From contig NC_059303.1 of the NCBI RefSeq assembly GCF_017591435.1, forward strand, positions 5,076,360 to 5,140,359: 64,000 bases of DNA, written 5' to 3'. Under the pieces are notes generated by a model. It was not told the origin of the DNA. It ran no database searches and saw only the letters and a list, made by a program, of their open reading frames with translations. Source of the DNA: Portunus trituberculatus (Eukaryota > Arthropoda > Malacostraca > Decapoda > Portunidae). The stretch's first letter is position 1. Each line of letters opens with the position of its first letter. The position numbers and the translations under genes are program-made. This document shows positions 12,801 through 23,807 of the stretch, piece after piece.

Positions 12801-13381
12801 TTCTTTGTGAATAATGCTTAGTTATTAATTTTCAGGACAAATACTTCGAGTTAAAGAGCTGTTGGGTCCAGTAAATAACACCATAAGACATATATCCAAA
12901 CAATCAGATACGTGAACAGAAACATGATAGCAAATATCTGAATTGTCACTATGAATGAAGAAATAATTTGAAATATGATCATCACATTTTAACTACTGAG
13001 CATTAATACTACAGCTGCAAGTGCTTCAGTCATCTCTCTCCATGGACTGCTCTTCAGGTATGTACCTATATGGCATGTTAATTAGCTTTTTATTTACAGC
13101 CAATTATCACAGCTTTAGTTTCAGAAGATTAATAGGATTTCATCAAAATATATATATTTTTTTCATTTAATCAATATATTCTCTGGGGAGAGTCGATAAA
13201 GCATGTGACTGCAATATCTGGTGCCCCTACTCTGGTCCTCTGAATGAATAGGTAGTAATTCACGACTCCTCCCGAGGGGATGCGGGAGTCCTGAGCAAGA
13301 CGTCCCTTTAATTCCATTCCACTCCTATCAGCAATTACCCAGGAAAGATACTTCTTTATCCCACGGAGAATAGTGGCTACC
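12801..13381. other. Spacer or 3' flank of the minus-strand exon
   Basis: No tandem repeats or coding motifs. Base composition rises from AT-rich to GC-richer at about 13200, approaching the exon at 13382-13660. Confidence 0.5.
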
Positions 13382-13660
13382 TCAGTTGCTGTTTTCACGT
13401 TCCATCTTCCACCCGCCCTGGTGTTGCGCTGAGCGAGGTTGGGAGCAGAGGGGCGAGGTAGGGGCCGTGCGTGAGGTGGCGGGGGGCGTGATGGTGATGG
13501 GAAGAATGTCTAGGTTGTTGGCAGAGGAACACGGGGCGGGAGTCACACCTACGTAGTTGATGCAGCCGCTGTCACTCTCAGACCGTTTGAGCTCGCGGAT
13601 GATCTGGTCGTGTTCGTCCAACAGGCGCTCCAACTCCGTCAGCCGCGCTGCTGCTTCCGT
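13382..13660 (-). CDS. Probable terminal exon, coiled-coil protein of unknown identity
   Basis: On the minus strand an acceptor CTTTTGGCAG (13661-13670) is followed by 92 codons and a stop at 13382-13384. The exon starts in phase 0. It begins TEAAARLTELERLLDEHDQI and continues IRELKRSESDSGCINYV: a heptad-like Leu pattern (about residues 6-26), then an acidic-polar turn, then a Pro/Ser/Thr-rich tail (ITITPPATSRTAPTSPL) of about 50 residues. The GC-rich composition differs from the surrounding AT-rich DNA, as expected for an exon. I do not recognise the family; it resembles a coiled coil plus disordered tail of a cytoplasmic or receptor tail protein. A donor-like GTAGGT after INY (about 13556) would shorten it to an internal exon. 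No partner exons were recognised. Confidence 0.5.
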   Translation of the reverse strand, partial: TEAAARLTELERLLDEHDQIIRELKRSESDSGCINYVGVTPAPCSSANNLDILPITITPPATSRTAPTSPLCSQPRSAQHQGGWKMERENSN

Positions 13661-14126
13661 CTGCCAAAAGAAAAGGGAACCAGTTAATACGTTTGTAGTA
13701 ACGCATGACAGAACTACCGTAAAAGATTATTGTGATTGATCAGTTTGTATACTGCTGGTGTAGGTAATAATTATTGCCTGAGGGAACCTAAGACCAGGTA
13801 TTGCGGCCACGCACGTAGTGATCCGCAGAGCCTGTCCTGTTGTTGTCCGTATTATTGGTGAATGTAACATGGCAAGAAATAGTATCAGTGCTTTAGCCTC
13901 AAACAATGAAATGTATTTCTGGACGACCAGAAGTAAAATGATCGTTACTGAAGGAACGCCGCGAGGTTCGTAACTCATCTTTAATAAGAGGGGTCGGGAA
14001 GGGCTGCTGTTCGGCTTTGTTGTAGAGTTTCCCCATCCTGGAGGCTGGGAGTGGAGCGGGAAGTCCGCTCGTGGCAGTAACAACAACCATGGAAATTCCT
14101 GGGTGTCTAAACTTATCCCTACCATG

Positions 14127-14127
<1 letters not shown>
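13661..14127. other. No feature recognised
   Basis: Mixed-composition sequence upstream of the minus-strand exon, probably its intron. Open frames here lack motifs. Confidence 0.4.

Positions 14128-14182
<55 letters not shown>
14128..14182. repeat. (AC)n microsatellite
   Basis: About 27 units, the first long microsatellite after the quiet region starting near 6.8 kb. Confidence 0.97.
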
Positions 14183-14185
<3 letters not shown>

Positions 14186-15365
14186 AAAATTTCACAACTA
14201 TCAGGTCACAAACACGAATAGGAATGATAATAGTGAAATACCATGATCATTAATGTATTATTTATGGAGGTGTGACTTAAGACATAATTTTTATCAAGTC
14301 AAATGTCAATAAAGGTTTCGATCACATGTTGCATGGCAGAGGATAAGAACGGTGTTAATTTCGTACTTGTTAAAAGTGCATGGGATCTTGTGATTATAAA
14401 GCCATTATTATGTCGATTGACATCTGAATAATCAGTGCATGTCATATCTATACATTTGATTTATTTTTAACTTATTTACTTTCATTTTAGTTCAAAGGCA
14501 GTGCAACATTTTTCTTTATTTTCTTTACTTTTTTTCCTAGAATATAAAGTTTTGTATTAGAAAAGTCCAGAGGCAGTAGGAGGACCTGTTTCTTAAACTT
14601 TTCCAATTTCACCAAGAACATCTCTAGGTATCGACTTTACGTTGGTCCTCGGTAAGTGGCGCTTACTTAGTTCCCATGCCGCCCGCTGCCCTTGGTCCCG
14701 GCCCCAGCTCCCACGCTCATGCCCGCTGCTCAGCCTCGCCAGCCAGCCCTTCACCAAATCCTACTTTATCATATCCTTTAATCTATAACCACGAGGGTTT
14801 TCAGTCCCCTGCTTTCCTTTACCCTCCCGACATGATCTCTTCTGTAGAGGAAGGCGCCTTCATTTCACTATCCATCTCCACATGTAACTAAAAGTTGGCA
14901 TCACTACCAACTTACCAATACTTTCGGTGTTAACATCACACAACCTTTTTATTCTTAATATGACATAAGGCTGAAAACAAGCCCTTTTCAAAATTGGAAG
15001 CATTTCCCTTAAAACCTTGAAAAAAGGCTTCCTGTTTTCCTCTCTGAAAATCTAACATCGTGAATCAGCATCGAATCAGGTTCTCTCTCTAAAGATGATT
15101 GGAATCTCATAATCATACCCGTGTTCTTTGGAAAAAAAAATTAAGAATAACAATATTTCATCTCTGCCATCGCCCTGATCTTTTTCTTTTTCCGTCAGAG
15201 TTCAGAAAAATCAAGTCCATCGTCATGACAACATTTGCGATGATATAGCAGTGCAGTCCCTTCCTGGAAACAACAATACTCGACACAAACCCCCTGTGCA
15301 CCGTTTCTCTCGTTGTTCGTTGTTCTGGGTGGAAATATAAAAATATGAACTTGCCGGTAGGAAAC

Positions 15366-15369
<4 letters not shown>
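14183..15369. other. Gene-free spacer
   Basis: AT-rich except for a GC-rich patch at about 14675-14750 (GCCGCCCGCTGCCC and similar). No convincing exon or RNA gene. Confidence 0.4.

Positions 15370-15437
<68 letters not shown>
15370..15437. repeat. (TG)n microsatellite
   Basis: About 34 perfect units. Confidence 0.97.
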
Positions 15438-15438
<1 letters not shown>

Positions 15439-15787
15439 ACCTGTTAGCACGTTTTTCGAAACAATTGATTATGGTATTATTTGCCACATTGTATTATCAC
15501 GAAAGGTATTTAATAATGAAAACAAAATAAAACTGAGGCTTCAGTACTTTTAGAAATTATGCAAATGTTCTAATTACCTTTATGCTCAGTTTCTCTGTCG
15601 AGGGACGTGGAAAATCGCTTATGTTGTTCGCTTTTGGTCGTCTACTGCAAAATTTCCACCGGCGGATTCTCCATCAACTTAGCGAAGGAATTATTGCTTT
15701 GTAGGCGAGTGGGATTTGTTCTCTCCTGGCACAGTGCAATAGTTTCTCATTCACAGGATTTCAGTAGTATAGCGTGCCCTCCATAAA

Positions 15788-15892
<105 letters not shown>

Positions 15893-16300
15893 AACCTTGA
15901 AAAGAAAGTTTCAGTCGAAGTACTTTTGTTTATTTTTCTCTCGAAACCTTGTATTTCTTTCTCTCCAGAGTCTCACAATAGGAATAAATAAACTATTATC
16001 GTGTACATTTATCCGTGAGTAAACAATGGATCAGTTTAAGTTCGAATTTAGGTTTTCAGCGCATATAATAACTCTAAAGCGCATTAACATAGTAGGTAAA
16101 ATTAGAAAAATGCAGGACTTAATCGTGGAGAGTGGCAGGATACTTTTAATACTGTAAATTAGTTGCAAATCTGCGCGTGTCACAAATGAAAATTCCCCTC
16201 ACTTGAAATAAATCATATTTTCTGTCGCTCTGTTAATATATATGATAGTCTCTGAAATGTATTATAGCTCATTGCGAGAATTGTACCTACACAAACGTCC

Positions 16301-16302
<2 letters not shown>

Positions 16303-16390
<88 letters not shown>
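16303..16390. repeat. (AC)n microsatellite
   Basis: 44 units abutting the truncated 5' end of a LINE family 2 copy. Confidence 0.97.
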
Positions 16391-16392
<2 letters not shown>

Positions 16393-17305
16393 CATGCCAG
16401 AAAGAGTGAACAACTACATAAATTTGTTTGCGGACGATACGAAACTGTGCAGAGTTATAGAGCAAAAGGAGGATTGTGAAATACTGCAGGAAGACCTAAA
16501 TAAGATCTGGGAATGGAGTAAGAAATGGGAAATGGAATTCAATGTGAACAAAAGTCATGTCATGGAAATGGGAAAGAGTGAAAGACGACCTGTGGGAATC
16601 TATAAGATGGGAGATGGAGTAGAACTGGAGAAAGTCAAAAGGGAAAAGGACTTAGGAGTGACGATGGAAGAAAACAATCAACCAGTAAGCCATATTGATA
16701 GAATTTTTAGAGAAACATATAATTTGCTAAGGAATATTGGAGTAGCATTTCACTACATGGACAAAGAAATGATGAAGAAATTGATAAGTACTATAATAAG
16801 ACCCAGATTGGAATATGCAGGAGTAGTGTGGACCCCTCATAAAAAGAAACACATAAGGAAATTGGAGAGGCTACAAAGAATAGCTACAAGAATGGTTCCA
16901 GAATTTGAAGGGATGACATATGAGGAGAGACTAAAGGCTATGGATCTACCAACCCTGGAACAAAGAAGGGAGAGAGGAGACCTGATACAAGTTTATAAAT
17001 TGATCAACGGAATGGACCAAGTGGATAATGAGAAACTGATCCTGAGAGAAGAATATGACATCCGAAGCACAAGATCGCATAGTAAAAAGCTGAGAAAAGG
17101 AAGATGTCTGAGAGATATTAAAAAATTAAGTTTCCCGGAGATGTGTTGAGACGTGGAACAGTTTAGATGAGGAAGTAGTGTCTGCAACGAGTGTGCATAC
17201 TTTTAAAGTAAGATTGGATAAGTGTAGATATGGAGACGGGGCCACACGAGCATAAAGCCCAGGCCCTGTAAAACTACAACTAAGTAAATACAACTAGGTA
17301 AATAC
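16391..17305 (+). mobile_element. LINE family 2, 5'-truncated copy, best preserved
   Basis: It begins abruptly after (AC)n within the RT and continues to the 3' UTR (GCCCAGGCCCTGTAAAACTACAAC in two pieces around 17258-17282) and two CAACTA(A/G)GTAAATA tails ending in ACACACA. A class II SINE is joined immediately after. Copies or fragments of the same family lie at 2599, 4329, 4639 and, inverted, 18453. It lacks endonuclease and the N-terminal RT, so it is not autonomous. Confidence 0.9.
16394..17149 (+). pseudogene. LINE family 2 RT C-terminal open frame
   Basis: 251 codons starting inside the RT domain. Residues 12-18 are FADDTKL, the RT motif C with both catalytic aspartates kept. Then come LQEDLNKIWEWSKKWEMEFN (motif D region), LGVTM (motif E region), RPRLEYAGVVW with the LE.LQR.ATRMV helix, and TLEQRRERGDLIQVYKLING, all standard for CR1/jockey-type LINEs. 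The frame ends early at TGA near 17147. Comparison with the inverted copy (FPQKC-VETWNSL) indicates two bases lost at FPEMC, after which ETWNSLDEEVV and GDGATRA continue in another frame to a TAA at about 17251. No start context: the Met is internal. Confidence 0.85.
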
Positions 17306-17310
17306 ACACA

Positions 17311-17514
17311 GGGGCCGCCGTGGTACAGTGGAACCATGCGTGCTTTGGGGTCCGAGTGGTCTCTAAACGCATGGGTTCGAATCTTTTCCACGGTCTGAGT
17401 GTAGGTTGGGCTTCCTCACTCGGGGCAACGGTTTCCTAGCGGATAGGCTTTGAGATAGGAAGTACCCCAAAATTACCCCTTTAGCCCATAAATTCCTGTG
17501 GAAAAGCCCACATG

Positions 17515-17516
<2 letters not shown>
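17311..17516 (+). mobile_element. SINE with class II tRNA-like head (third SINE type)
   Basis: The head GGCCGCCGTGGTACAGTGG carries an A-box-like element, and GGGTTCGAATCTT near 17371 is a B box. Their spacing is long, as in class II (Leu/Ser) tRNAs with a variable arm. The body TGTAGGTTGGGCTTCCTCAC...CCCCTTTAGCCCATAAATTCC ends at CACATGGTAC before (AC)n. It shares the same body with the minus-strand copies at 29770 and 39781. Those copies end in A-rich sequence rather than AC, so the AC here may belong to the target. Confidence 0.82.

Positions 17517-17570
<54 letters not shown>
17517..17570. repeat. (AC)n microsatellite
   Basis: 27 units joining two different SINE types. Confidence 0.97.
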
Positions 17571-17571
<1 letters not shown>

Positions 17572-17572
<1 letters not shown>

Positions 17573-17856
17573 CCCGGTAGCTCAGTGGTTAGAGCGCTGG
17601 CTTCACAAGCTAGAGGACCGGGGTTCGATTCCCCGGGTGGAGATATTTGGGTGTGTCTCCTTTCACGTGTAGCCCCTGTTCACCTAGCAGTGAGTAGGTA
17701 CGGGATGTAAATCGAGGAGTTGTGACCTTGTTGTTCCGGTGTGTGGTGTGTGCCTGGTCTCAGGCCTATCCAAAGATCGGAAATAATGAGCTCTGAGCTC
17801 GTTCCGTAGGGTAACGTCTGGCTGTCTCGTCAGTGACTGCAGCAGATCAAACAGTG

Positions 17857-17857
<1 letters not shown>
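17572..17857 (+). mobile_element. tRNA-derived SINE, subfamily B
   Basis: Same head (GGTAGCTCAGTGGTTAGAGCG, anticodon loop with CAC, B box GGTTCGATTCC) and body as the 3934 copy, with few differences. It ends CAGTGAAAC then (AC)n. Confidence 0.87.

Positions 17858-17893
<36 letters not shown>
17858..17893. repeat. (AC)n microsatellite
   Basis: 18 units at the SINE 3' end. Confidence 0.95.
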
Positions 17894-17898
<5 letters not shown>

Positions 17899-18452
17899 GT
17901 TTTAAGAATTTTCATAAGATAGTCTTGAAGGCATCATCTCCATACAAATGACTTGCGAATCCACGTATGAGGCGATAAGAGAAAAAAATAATATATTTCT
18001 GCAAGGAAGCTGAGCAAGGAAAACGTCCATTACGGGCATTGGTTGTCCTCAGCAGTTAATTAGTCCGTACCGTGTTTTCTTGCAGCGTAAATTACCCAAC
18101 GCTTGTATAGACTCCACCGAGCACTGCGTTTTTTTCGTTTATTGATTAGGATCCATAAATTTGCTTAGTGACTTGAGGAATGAGACAAAGCATTGAGGGT
18201 CCCATCATTGCCCACAACTGCTGCGGTTTAAGTCTGGCTTTGATTGATTTATTTTAGATGTGGTTTCAACACGTGTTTGTTTTGTTATTGACGGTCCTGC
18301 TTCCTCATCCTTTGACTATGCAATAAGAGCACCAAAAGTAAAGCTGTCATAAATAAGAGACGCTGGTGTGGAATGTTTCTTTCTATTATTTTAATTCATT
18401 CAGGTTCGTATAGTCACCCCGTTTTACCTGCCTGCCTGCCTGTCTGTCTGTG
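17894..18452. other. Gene-free spacer
   Basis: AT-rich without recognisable genes. It ends in CCTG/TCTG tetranucleotide repeats (18428-18450) next to the LINE tail. Confidence 0.5.
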
Positions 18453-19178
18453 TGTATTTACCTAGTTGTAGTTTTAGTTTTACAGGGCGTGGGTTTTATG
18501 CTCGTGTGGCCTCGTCTCCATATCTACACTTATCCAATTTTTCTTTAAAACTATGTACACTCTTTCCTGACACCACTTCCTCATTCAAACTGTTCCAAGT
18601 CTCAACACATTTTTGCGGGAAACTAAATTTTTTAACATCTCTCAGACATCGTCCCTTCCTCAGTTTCTTACTATGCGATCTTGTGCTTCTAAAGTCATAT
18701 TCTTCTCTCAGGATTAGTTTCTCATTATCCACTTGATCCATTCCGTTAATCTATTTATAAATTTGTATCAGATCCCCTCTCTCTCTTCTCTGTTCCAAGG
18801 TTGGTAGATCCATTGCTTTTAGTCTCTCCTCATATGTCATCCCTTTAAATTCTGGAACCATTCTTGTAGCCATTTTTTGTAGTCTCCAATTTCCTTATGT
18901 GTTTCTTTTTATGGGGGCCCACACAACTCCTGCATATTCCAATCTAGGCCTTATTTTAGTACTTATCAACTTATCAATTTCTTCATCATTTCTTTGTCCA
19001 TATAGTGAAATGCTAATCCAATATTCCTTAGCAAATTATACGTCTCTCTGAAAATTCTATCAATATGGCTGACCGGTTGATTGTTTTCTTCCATTGTCAC
19101 TCCCAAGTCCTTTTCCTTTTTTACTTTTTCTTGTTCTACTCCATCTCCCATCTTATAGATTCCCACTGGTCGTCTTTC

Positions 19179-19180
<2 letters not shown>
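18453..19180 (-). mobile_element. LINE family 2, inverted 5'-truncated copy
   Basis: Reading on the minus strand from 19180, it starts after (AC)n at SERRPVGIYKMGDGVEQEKV and proceeds through RETYNLLRNIGLAFHYMDKEM, with stops and frameshifts. The last part (18496-18741) is intact: MDQVDNEKLILREEYDFRST, then FPQKCVETWNSLNEEVVSGK to GDEATRA and a stop. The 3' UTR and CAACTAGGTAAATAC tail lie at 18453-18490. It is truncated further 3' than the copy at 16391 and lacks the FADD motif. Confidence 0.88.

Positions 19181-19224
<44 letters not shown>
19181..19224. repeat. (TG)n microsatellite
   Basis: 22 units at the truncated 5' end of the inverted LINE, i.e. (AC)n in LINE orientation. Confidence 0.96.
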
Positions 19225-19225
<1 letters not shown>

Positions 19226-19392
19226 TAATGTTATCGAAAAATTTCAATAGGATGTTGATGAAAGATAGATCTTGGAATATTTAATCAAGATTTCATTTGA
19301 TTAAGTTTGTAGGTAAAAGGATTTATTCCTCGTAAGCTCCTTCAGCTTTCTTCGCGATACAAGTCTGCTGATAACATTTACCATATTTCATA

Positions 19393-19594
<202 letters not shown>

Positions 19595-19725
19595 TTACAG
19601 ATTTGAAGAAAAAGGGAATAAAGTTTGTGGTGAACCTAGGATGTATTCGTATTTTTTCTATGGTGTGTTAAGGCATGGGAAAAATCTAAAATAAACTCTC
19701 CAAATAACAAGGTGGCGAGACAATG

Positions 19726-19805
<80 letters not shown>

Positions 19806-19967
19806 AATAACCATTCCTCCTCCTCCTCGTCCTCTACCTCCTCCTCAACCACCACCACCACCACCACCACCACCACCACCACCACCACCACCACCACCAC
19901 CACCACCACCACTCCTCCTCCTCCTCCTCCTCCTCCTCCTCCTCCTCCTCCTCCTCCTCCTCCTCCT
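19726..19967. repeat. Trinucleotide arrays (ACT)n, (ACC)n, (TCC)n
   Basis: ACT units at 19726-19805, ACC at about 19848-19912, then TCC to 19967. Open frames across it encode homopolymers of Thr, Pro and Leu and are not genes. Confidence 0.96.
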
Positions 19968-20530
19968 TAGTCACTGAACACGGGCAGAAAGTTAACCTAC
20001 CCACCCAAACTTTATTACACCTATTACCATTTGAGCGCCAGCAGGGGCGAGCACTTTGTTAGTGACTTTTCCAGAGAGTCGGAGCACAATCACGCATCCA
20101 GATATGATTTCCAGGGAGAGAGAGAATTCCTGGAAAACCGCGTCCCGTTGTCATGGTAACGGGAGGCGACTAGAGGGGAGGAAAGGAAAAGGAAAGGTAA
20201 CCAAGGAAATATGATTAGATGTTCTTCTTTTTTTTATCATTATATATGTTGCCTCTGTTCGCTAACCCTCAGGTATCAGCGTCAGAGTTATTTGTTGTTG
20301 TCTTTGTCTCTGTTTGCGTTGTGTTGATAAGACAGTGAGTGGCATTGACAGCAGTGGTGGTCCGAGCTCTCGTGCGCTTATACATACATAGTACTTTTTT
20401 TCTGTTTTTGTTGGTTTGGGCAAATAGAGTACGGAAACAGTTGCTTTATTAGATTTTCTTCTATTCACCGAGAAGAAAATAACGGGGAGTGGAAAAAATG
20501 AAATGAAATGAGAGCAAAAATAAAAATATG

Positions 20531-20535
<5 letters not shown>

Positions 20536-20616
<81 letters not shown>
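20536..20616. repeat. Compound (TA)n-(GA)n microsatellite
   Basis: TA units to 20588 followed by GA units to 20616. Confidence 0.96.
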
Positions 20617-20618
<2 letters not shown>

Positions 20619-21440
20619 TAGTACGAAGGAAGGGATATGGAGGATAGGAAAGAGAGACGGAAAGGATTAGAGACATGAGAAAAGAGAGCAAGAGAGGAAA
20701 AGGATGAATAAAGGAACAAGAGTAAGAGGTCACCAATATCTTCCCTTTTACTGACAAACTCTACATCTCCTTCCTGTTTATGTACTTTCCTCCTGCCTAC
20801 GACTTAAGCTGCTTCAAGAGACGACGGTCAAGACATTTCGGAAAATAAATTGGCTTCTCTCTCGTTTCTCCTCCTCCTATTTTCTTTTGGTAGTGGCATT
20901 GAGGCGTCTTTTTTTTTCGCTTTACTTTTTTCCTTTGGCCAATCCTCCTGACACAAAAAAAAGAGAGAAAAAAAAAGGAGGAAGGAAGGAGGTTAAGGAG
21001 ACAGGAATGGAGGAGAGTGGGTAAGGAAACAAGGACATAGAAAAGAATAAGAAAGAACTGAGAGATAAAGAGGAAAGGTAGAAATGAAGGAAAGGAGAAA
21101 AAGAAAACTAGAAGTAAGGGAAGATGTGAATAAAACAAGGTAAGGACAATAGGAGAGCAAGGAGGGATATGAGGAGAAAATAAGGAAGGAAAGATAGAGA
21201 AGAAAGTGAGGAAACGTAATAATGATTGAAAAGAGGAGAATAACAAAACTGGAAGGAAGGGAAAATAAAAAAAAGGCAAGAAAATTGGAGGAATAGACAG
21301 TAGTTGGAAAGGAGGAAAATAAGAGGGATATAAGAAGGAAGGAGGGGAAGGAATGGAAGGAGTGGAGGTACAGAGGGAAGGAAGGGAGAGGGGAGAGGGG
21401 AGGGGATAGGAGACAAGATAAAGAGGAGGCCTTGTAGTGT
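20617..21440. other. Polypurine-rich tract (plus strand)
   Basis: About 20617-20740 and 20950-21440 are strongly A+G-rich with runs such as AAGGAAGGAGG and AGAAAGGA; a mixed interval lies between them. Long frames on the minus strand read as Phe/Ser/Leu-rich peptides because of the pyrimidine bias and were not called. Confidence 0.7.
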
Positions 21441-21537
21441 TGAGGCTCTCGGACTGTTAACCCCGCTGAGTGACACCCATTTTGTTCAGTTCCTCTCTCT
21501 TACCCTCGCATTTTACCGAGATTGTATTCTTGTCATG

Positions 21538-21541
<4 letters not shown>

Positions 21542-21618
<77 letters not shown>
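21542..21618. repeat. (CT)n microsatellite
   Basis: About 38 units, followed by a full CRE-type octamer TGACGTCA at 21628-21635. Confidence 0.97.
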
Positions 21619-21621
<3 letters not shown>

Positions 21622-21699
21622 TTTCTATGACGTCATTAGGTTTTTGTTGAGTCCTTAATATAGGCTAAGGCAGGCTTCTAACTTCACCGCCCACGGCCT

Positions 21700-22150
21700 T
21701 CATTTTTTTCTCTCTCACGGTCTTCTCATTGCCTCCTCCTCCTCCTCCTGCCCTTCCCTCTCCCCCTAAGCTATGCGGGTGAAGCAGCAGCGCGGAATTG
21801 AGTTAGGCGGCGAGGCGAGGAGAGGGGATGGGTGAGCTTCCGAGGAAGTGGATTTAAAAAACTTAGTAACTTTCCTCACTCCGTGGAATTAAAATCTCTG
21901 GCTATTATCACCGTTTTGCGCATCAGCTGACAGGTTCTTCCTCCTCCGTCACTCCCGCGCCGCTCATTTTCTTGACCTTATAGACTATCTGATGGTTTCA
22001 AGATGGCGGCGACTGGTTTTCTATTGTTCCCGATCTGTGTGGTGTTAATGAGTACGGTGCGAGTGGTTCTTTATTTATTGGGTATAAGAATGGAGTTTTC
22101 AAGACATTTATTTCTTTTGGTTAACTCGTTTGTCTATGTTCGGGGATAGG
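21700..22150 (+). promoter_or_regulatory. GC/CpG-richer promoter-like segment with YY1-like site
   Basis: CpG-containing sequence at 21770-21830 (GCAGCGCGGAATTG, GGCGGCGAGGCGAGG) and 21945-21965 (CACTCCCGCGCCGCTC) precedes CAAGATGGCGGCGAC at about 22000-22013, which matches the YY1 consensus often found at metazoan transcription/translation starts. The ATG at 22003 opens 48 codons (MAATGFLLFPICVVLMSTVR...) and stops at 22147, right at a donor-like TAG|GTAGGTAA. A first exon is possible, but no downstream exon was recognised. Confidence 0.3.
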
Positions 22151-23470
22151 TAGGTAACTTTTTTTTTTGTTGCAGTTTTTGTTGCTCATGGCCGGTTTTA
22201 CCTCTTACAAAAAACTATCTGATGTTTGGGGGTTCTAGTGAGAGGTTTTCTAGGTATTGTCTCCGGTTTGTCTGGTTTTAGGATTCCGTCGAGTATTGCA
22301 TGCATTAGCTGTCTCCGATCTGCCTGATTTTAGCGACCCTAGCGAGTGGGTCTTCAATCATTGTGTCCGATCTGTCTGATTTTGGAATTCTAGCCTGTGG
22401 ATCTTGATGAAATGGCTTCTATCTGTCCAGTCATCTGTAAATCCAATTCGAAGAAATTAGATTAAAGAAGCGGGTGAAAGATTTCTCGAGTTGCGACGTT
22501 TTTTTTCTTTTTTTATTTATTCATTTGTCAGTTTTTTATTTGTTGTATTTATTTCATTTATTTGTTATTTTTTCTCGACGAAATAGTGCAGTTTGTTCAG
22601 TGCGAAGCGAGTGCAGATTCTACCGATGCATCATATTGAGACCCTGCGAGGTAGTCTTAAAGGATCACCTACAGTTTTTGTTCAGGGCCGCCTTACACCT
22701 CAGCCTTAACAAAGTCTTGAAATCTTGCACAAAGCCAATAGTCTCGCTCCGACTCATGGAGTCAACAACGCTCGGCCCCGGAACACTATTCCCTTTGTTT
22801 ACTTTTACCAAACATGCTTTAGTTTACCTCTTGACAATTGTTTGAGTCTGTGAATGGAAATGTACATGATGGCATATTTAGGAGAAGGTTACAATGAATT
22901 TCCTGTTTTTACACGTAGAGTTATAAATATAGGCAGGGAGCAGCAGGTAAGGCGTGGTGGCAGCGTGCGTATGCCAGACGAGGCTCACTAGGTGTCAAAA
23001 TAAGACGCCACACTTTTTACTGTTTATTGAGTCTGCCAACCCCATCTCTAACGAAACACTTCGGCGAATGCTAAAACAGTAAAAAACAAACAAACACAAG
23101 CTTGTCTGCTTTATGATTCTAATAAGCAAAGCGTTGATAGTGTAGAAATTTCATGCAAAAATGTGCGATGTTAGTTTTAGGTTGTGAATTATCTAAACTT
23201 CGCTGTCAGCAAAATCATTTAAAGAAGGAAAGAAGAATAGCGTGGTTCGTCTTGTGATCCCGTTGTGTGACAAGTCCAGCTCATCTCTCAGAATCAATAC
23301 GTCGATAAGGATACATTTTGCAACAGCTGGTGGAGGAAAACACTTAAGTCAGAGGATCCCAGCGACGCGTAGTACCCTTCATAGATACCAACCTCTGCTC
23401 CCGACGCGCCGCCCCTCCCACTCTTTCACCTCACTCATGTATATACTAGTCACCCCGAGGTGCCCACGAC
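22151..23470. other. Spacer without recognised genes
   Basis: T-rich sequence with repeated phrases such as GTCTCCGATCTG/GTGTCCGATCTG (22310-22380). Frames of around 100 codons lack motifs. No microsatellites in about 2 kb. Confidence 0.45.
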
Positions 23471-23566
23471 GGAGGCGTGTGGCCAAGTGGGTCAAGGCTC
23501 CCGTGTGGCTTAAGGACCTGATAAGTGTTGGGGGTGCTTGAACCCGCTGACACTAGTCCACCTCCT
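23471..23566 (+). mobile_element. Class II tRNA-like sequence (tRNA pseudogene or SINE head)
   Basis: GTGTGGCCAAGTGGGTCAAGG resembles the A box/D arm of class II tRNAs (TGGCCGAGTGGTTAAGG type). GGGGGTGCTTGAACCCGC resembles a T arm with a B box. The ends GTGT and ACAC can pair as an acceptor-stem remnant, and GGAGG/CCTCC can pair just outside. The anticodon arm is not convincing, so a functional tRNA is unlikely. No second copy was seen in the window. Confidence 0.45.
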
Positions 23567-23660
23567 TTGCCAAAGATTAGCAAAGAATTCAACTTTTTGC
23601 CACGCTTGTCATGAAAACCAGCACACATTTATTATTTACCTGATAGTCACTGTGCAGTGA

Positions 23661-23807
<147 letters not shown>

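Noticed and set aside
20797..21476. Minus-strand frames of 122-160 codons
   Set aside because: Products of the purine-rich plus strand; Phe/Leu/Ser/Pro composition only.
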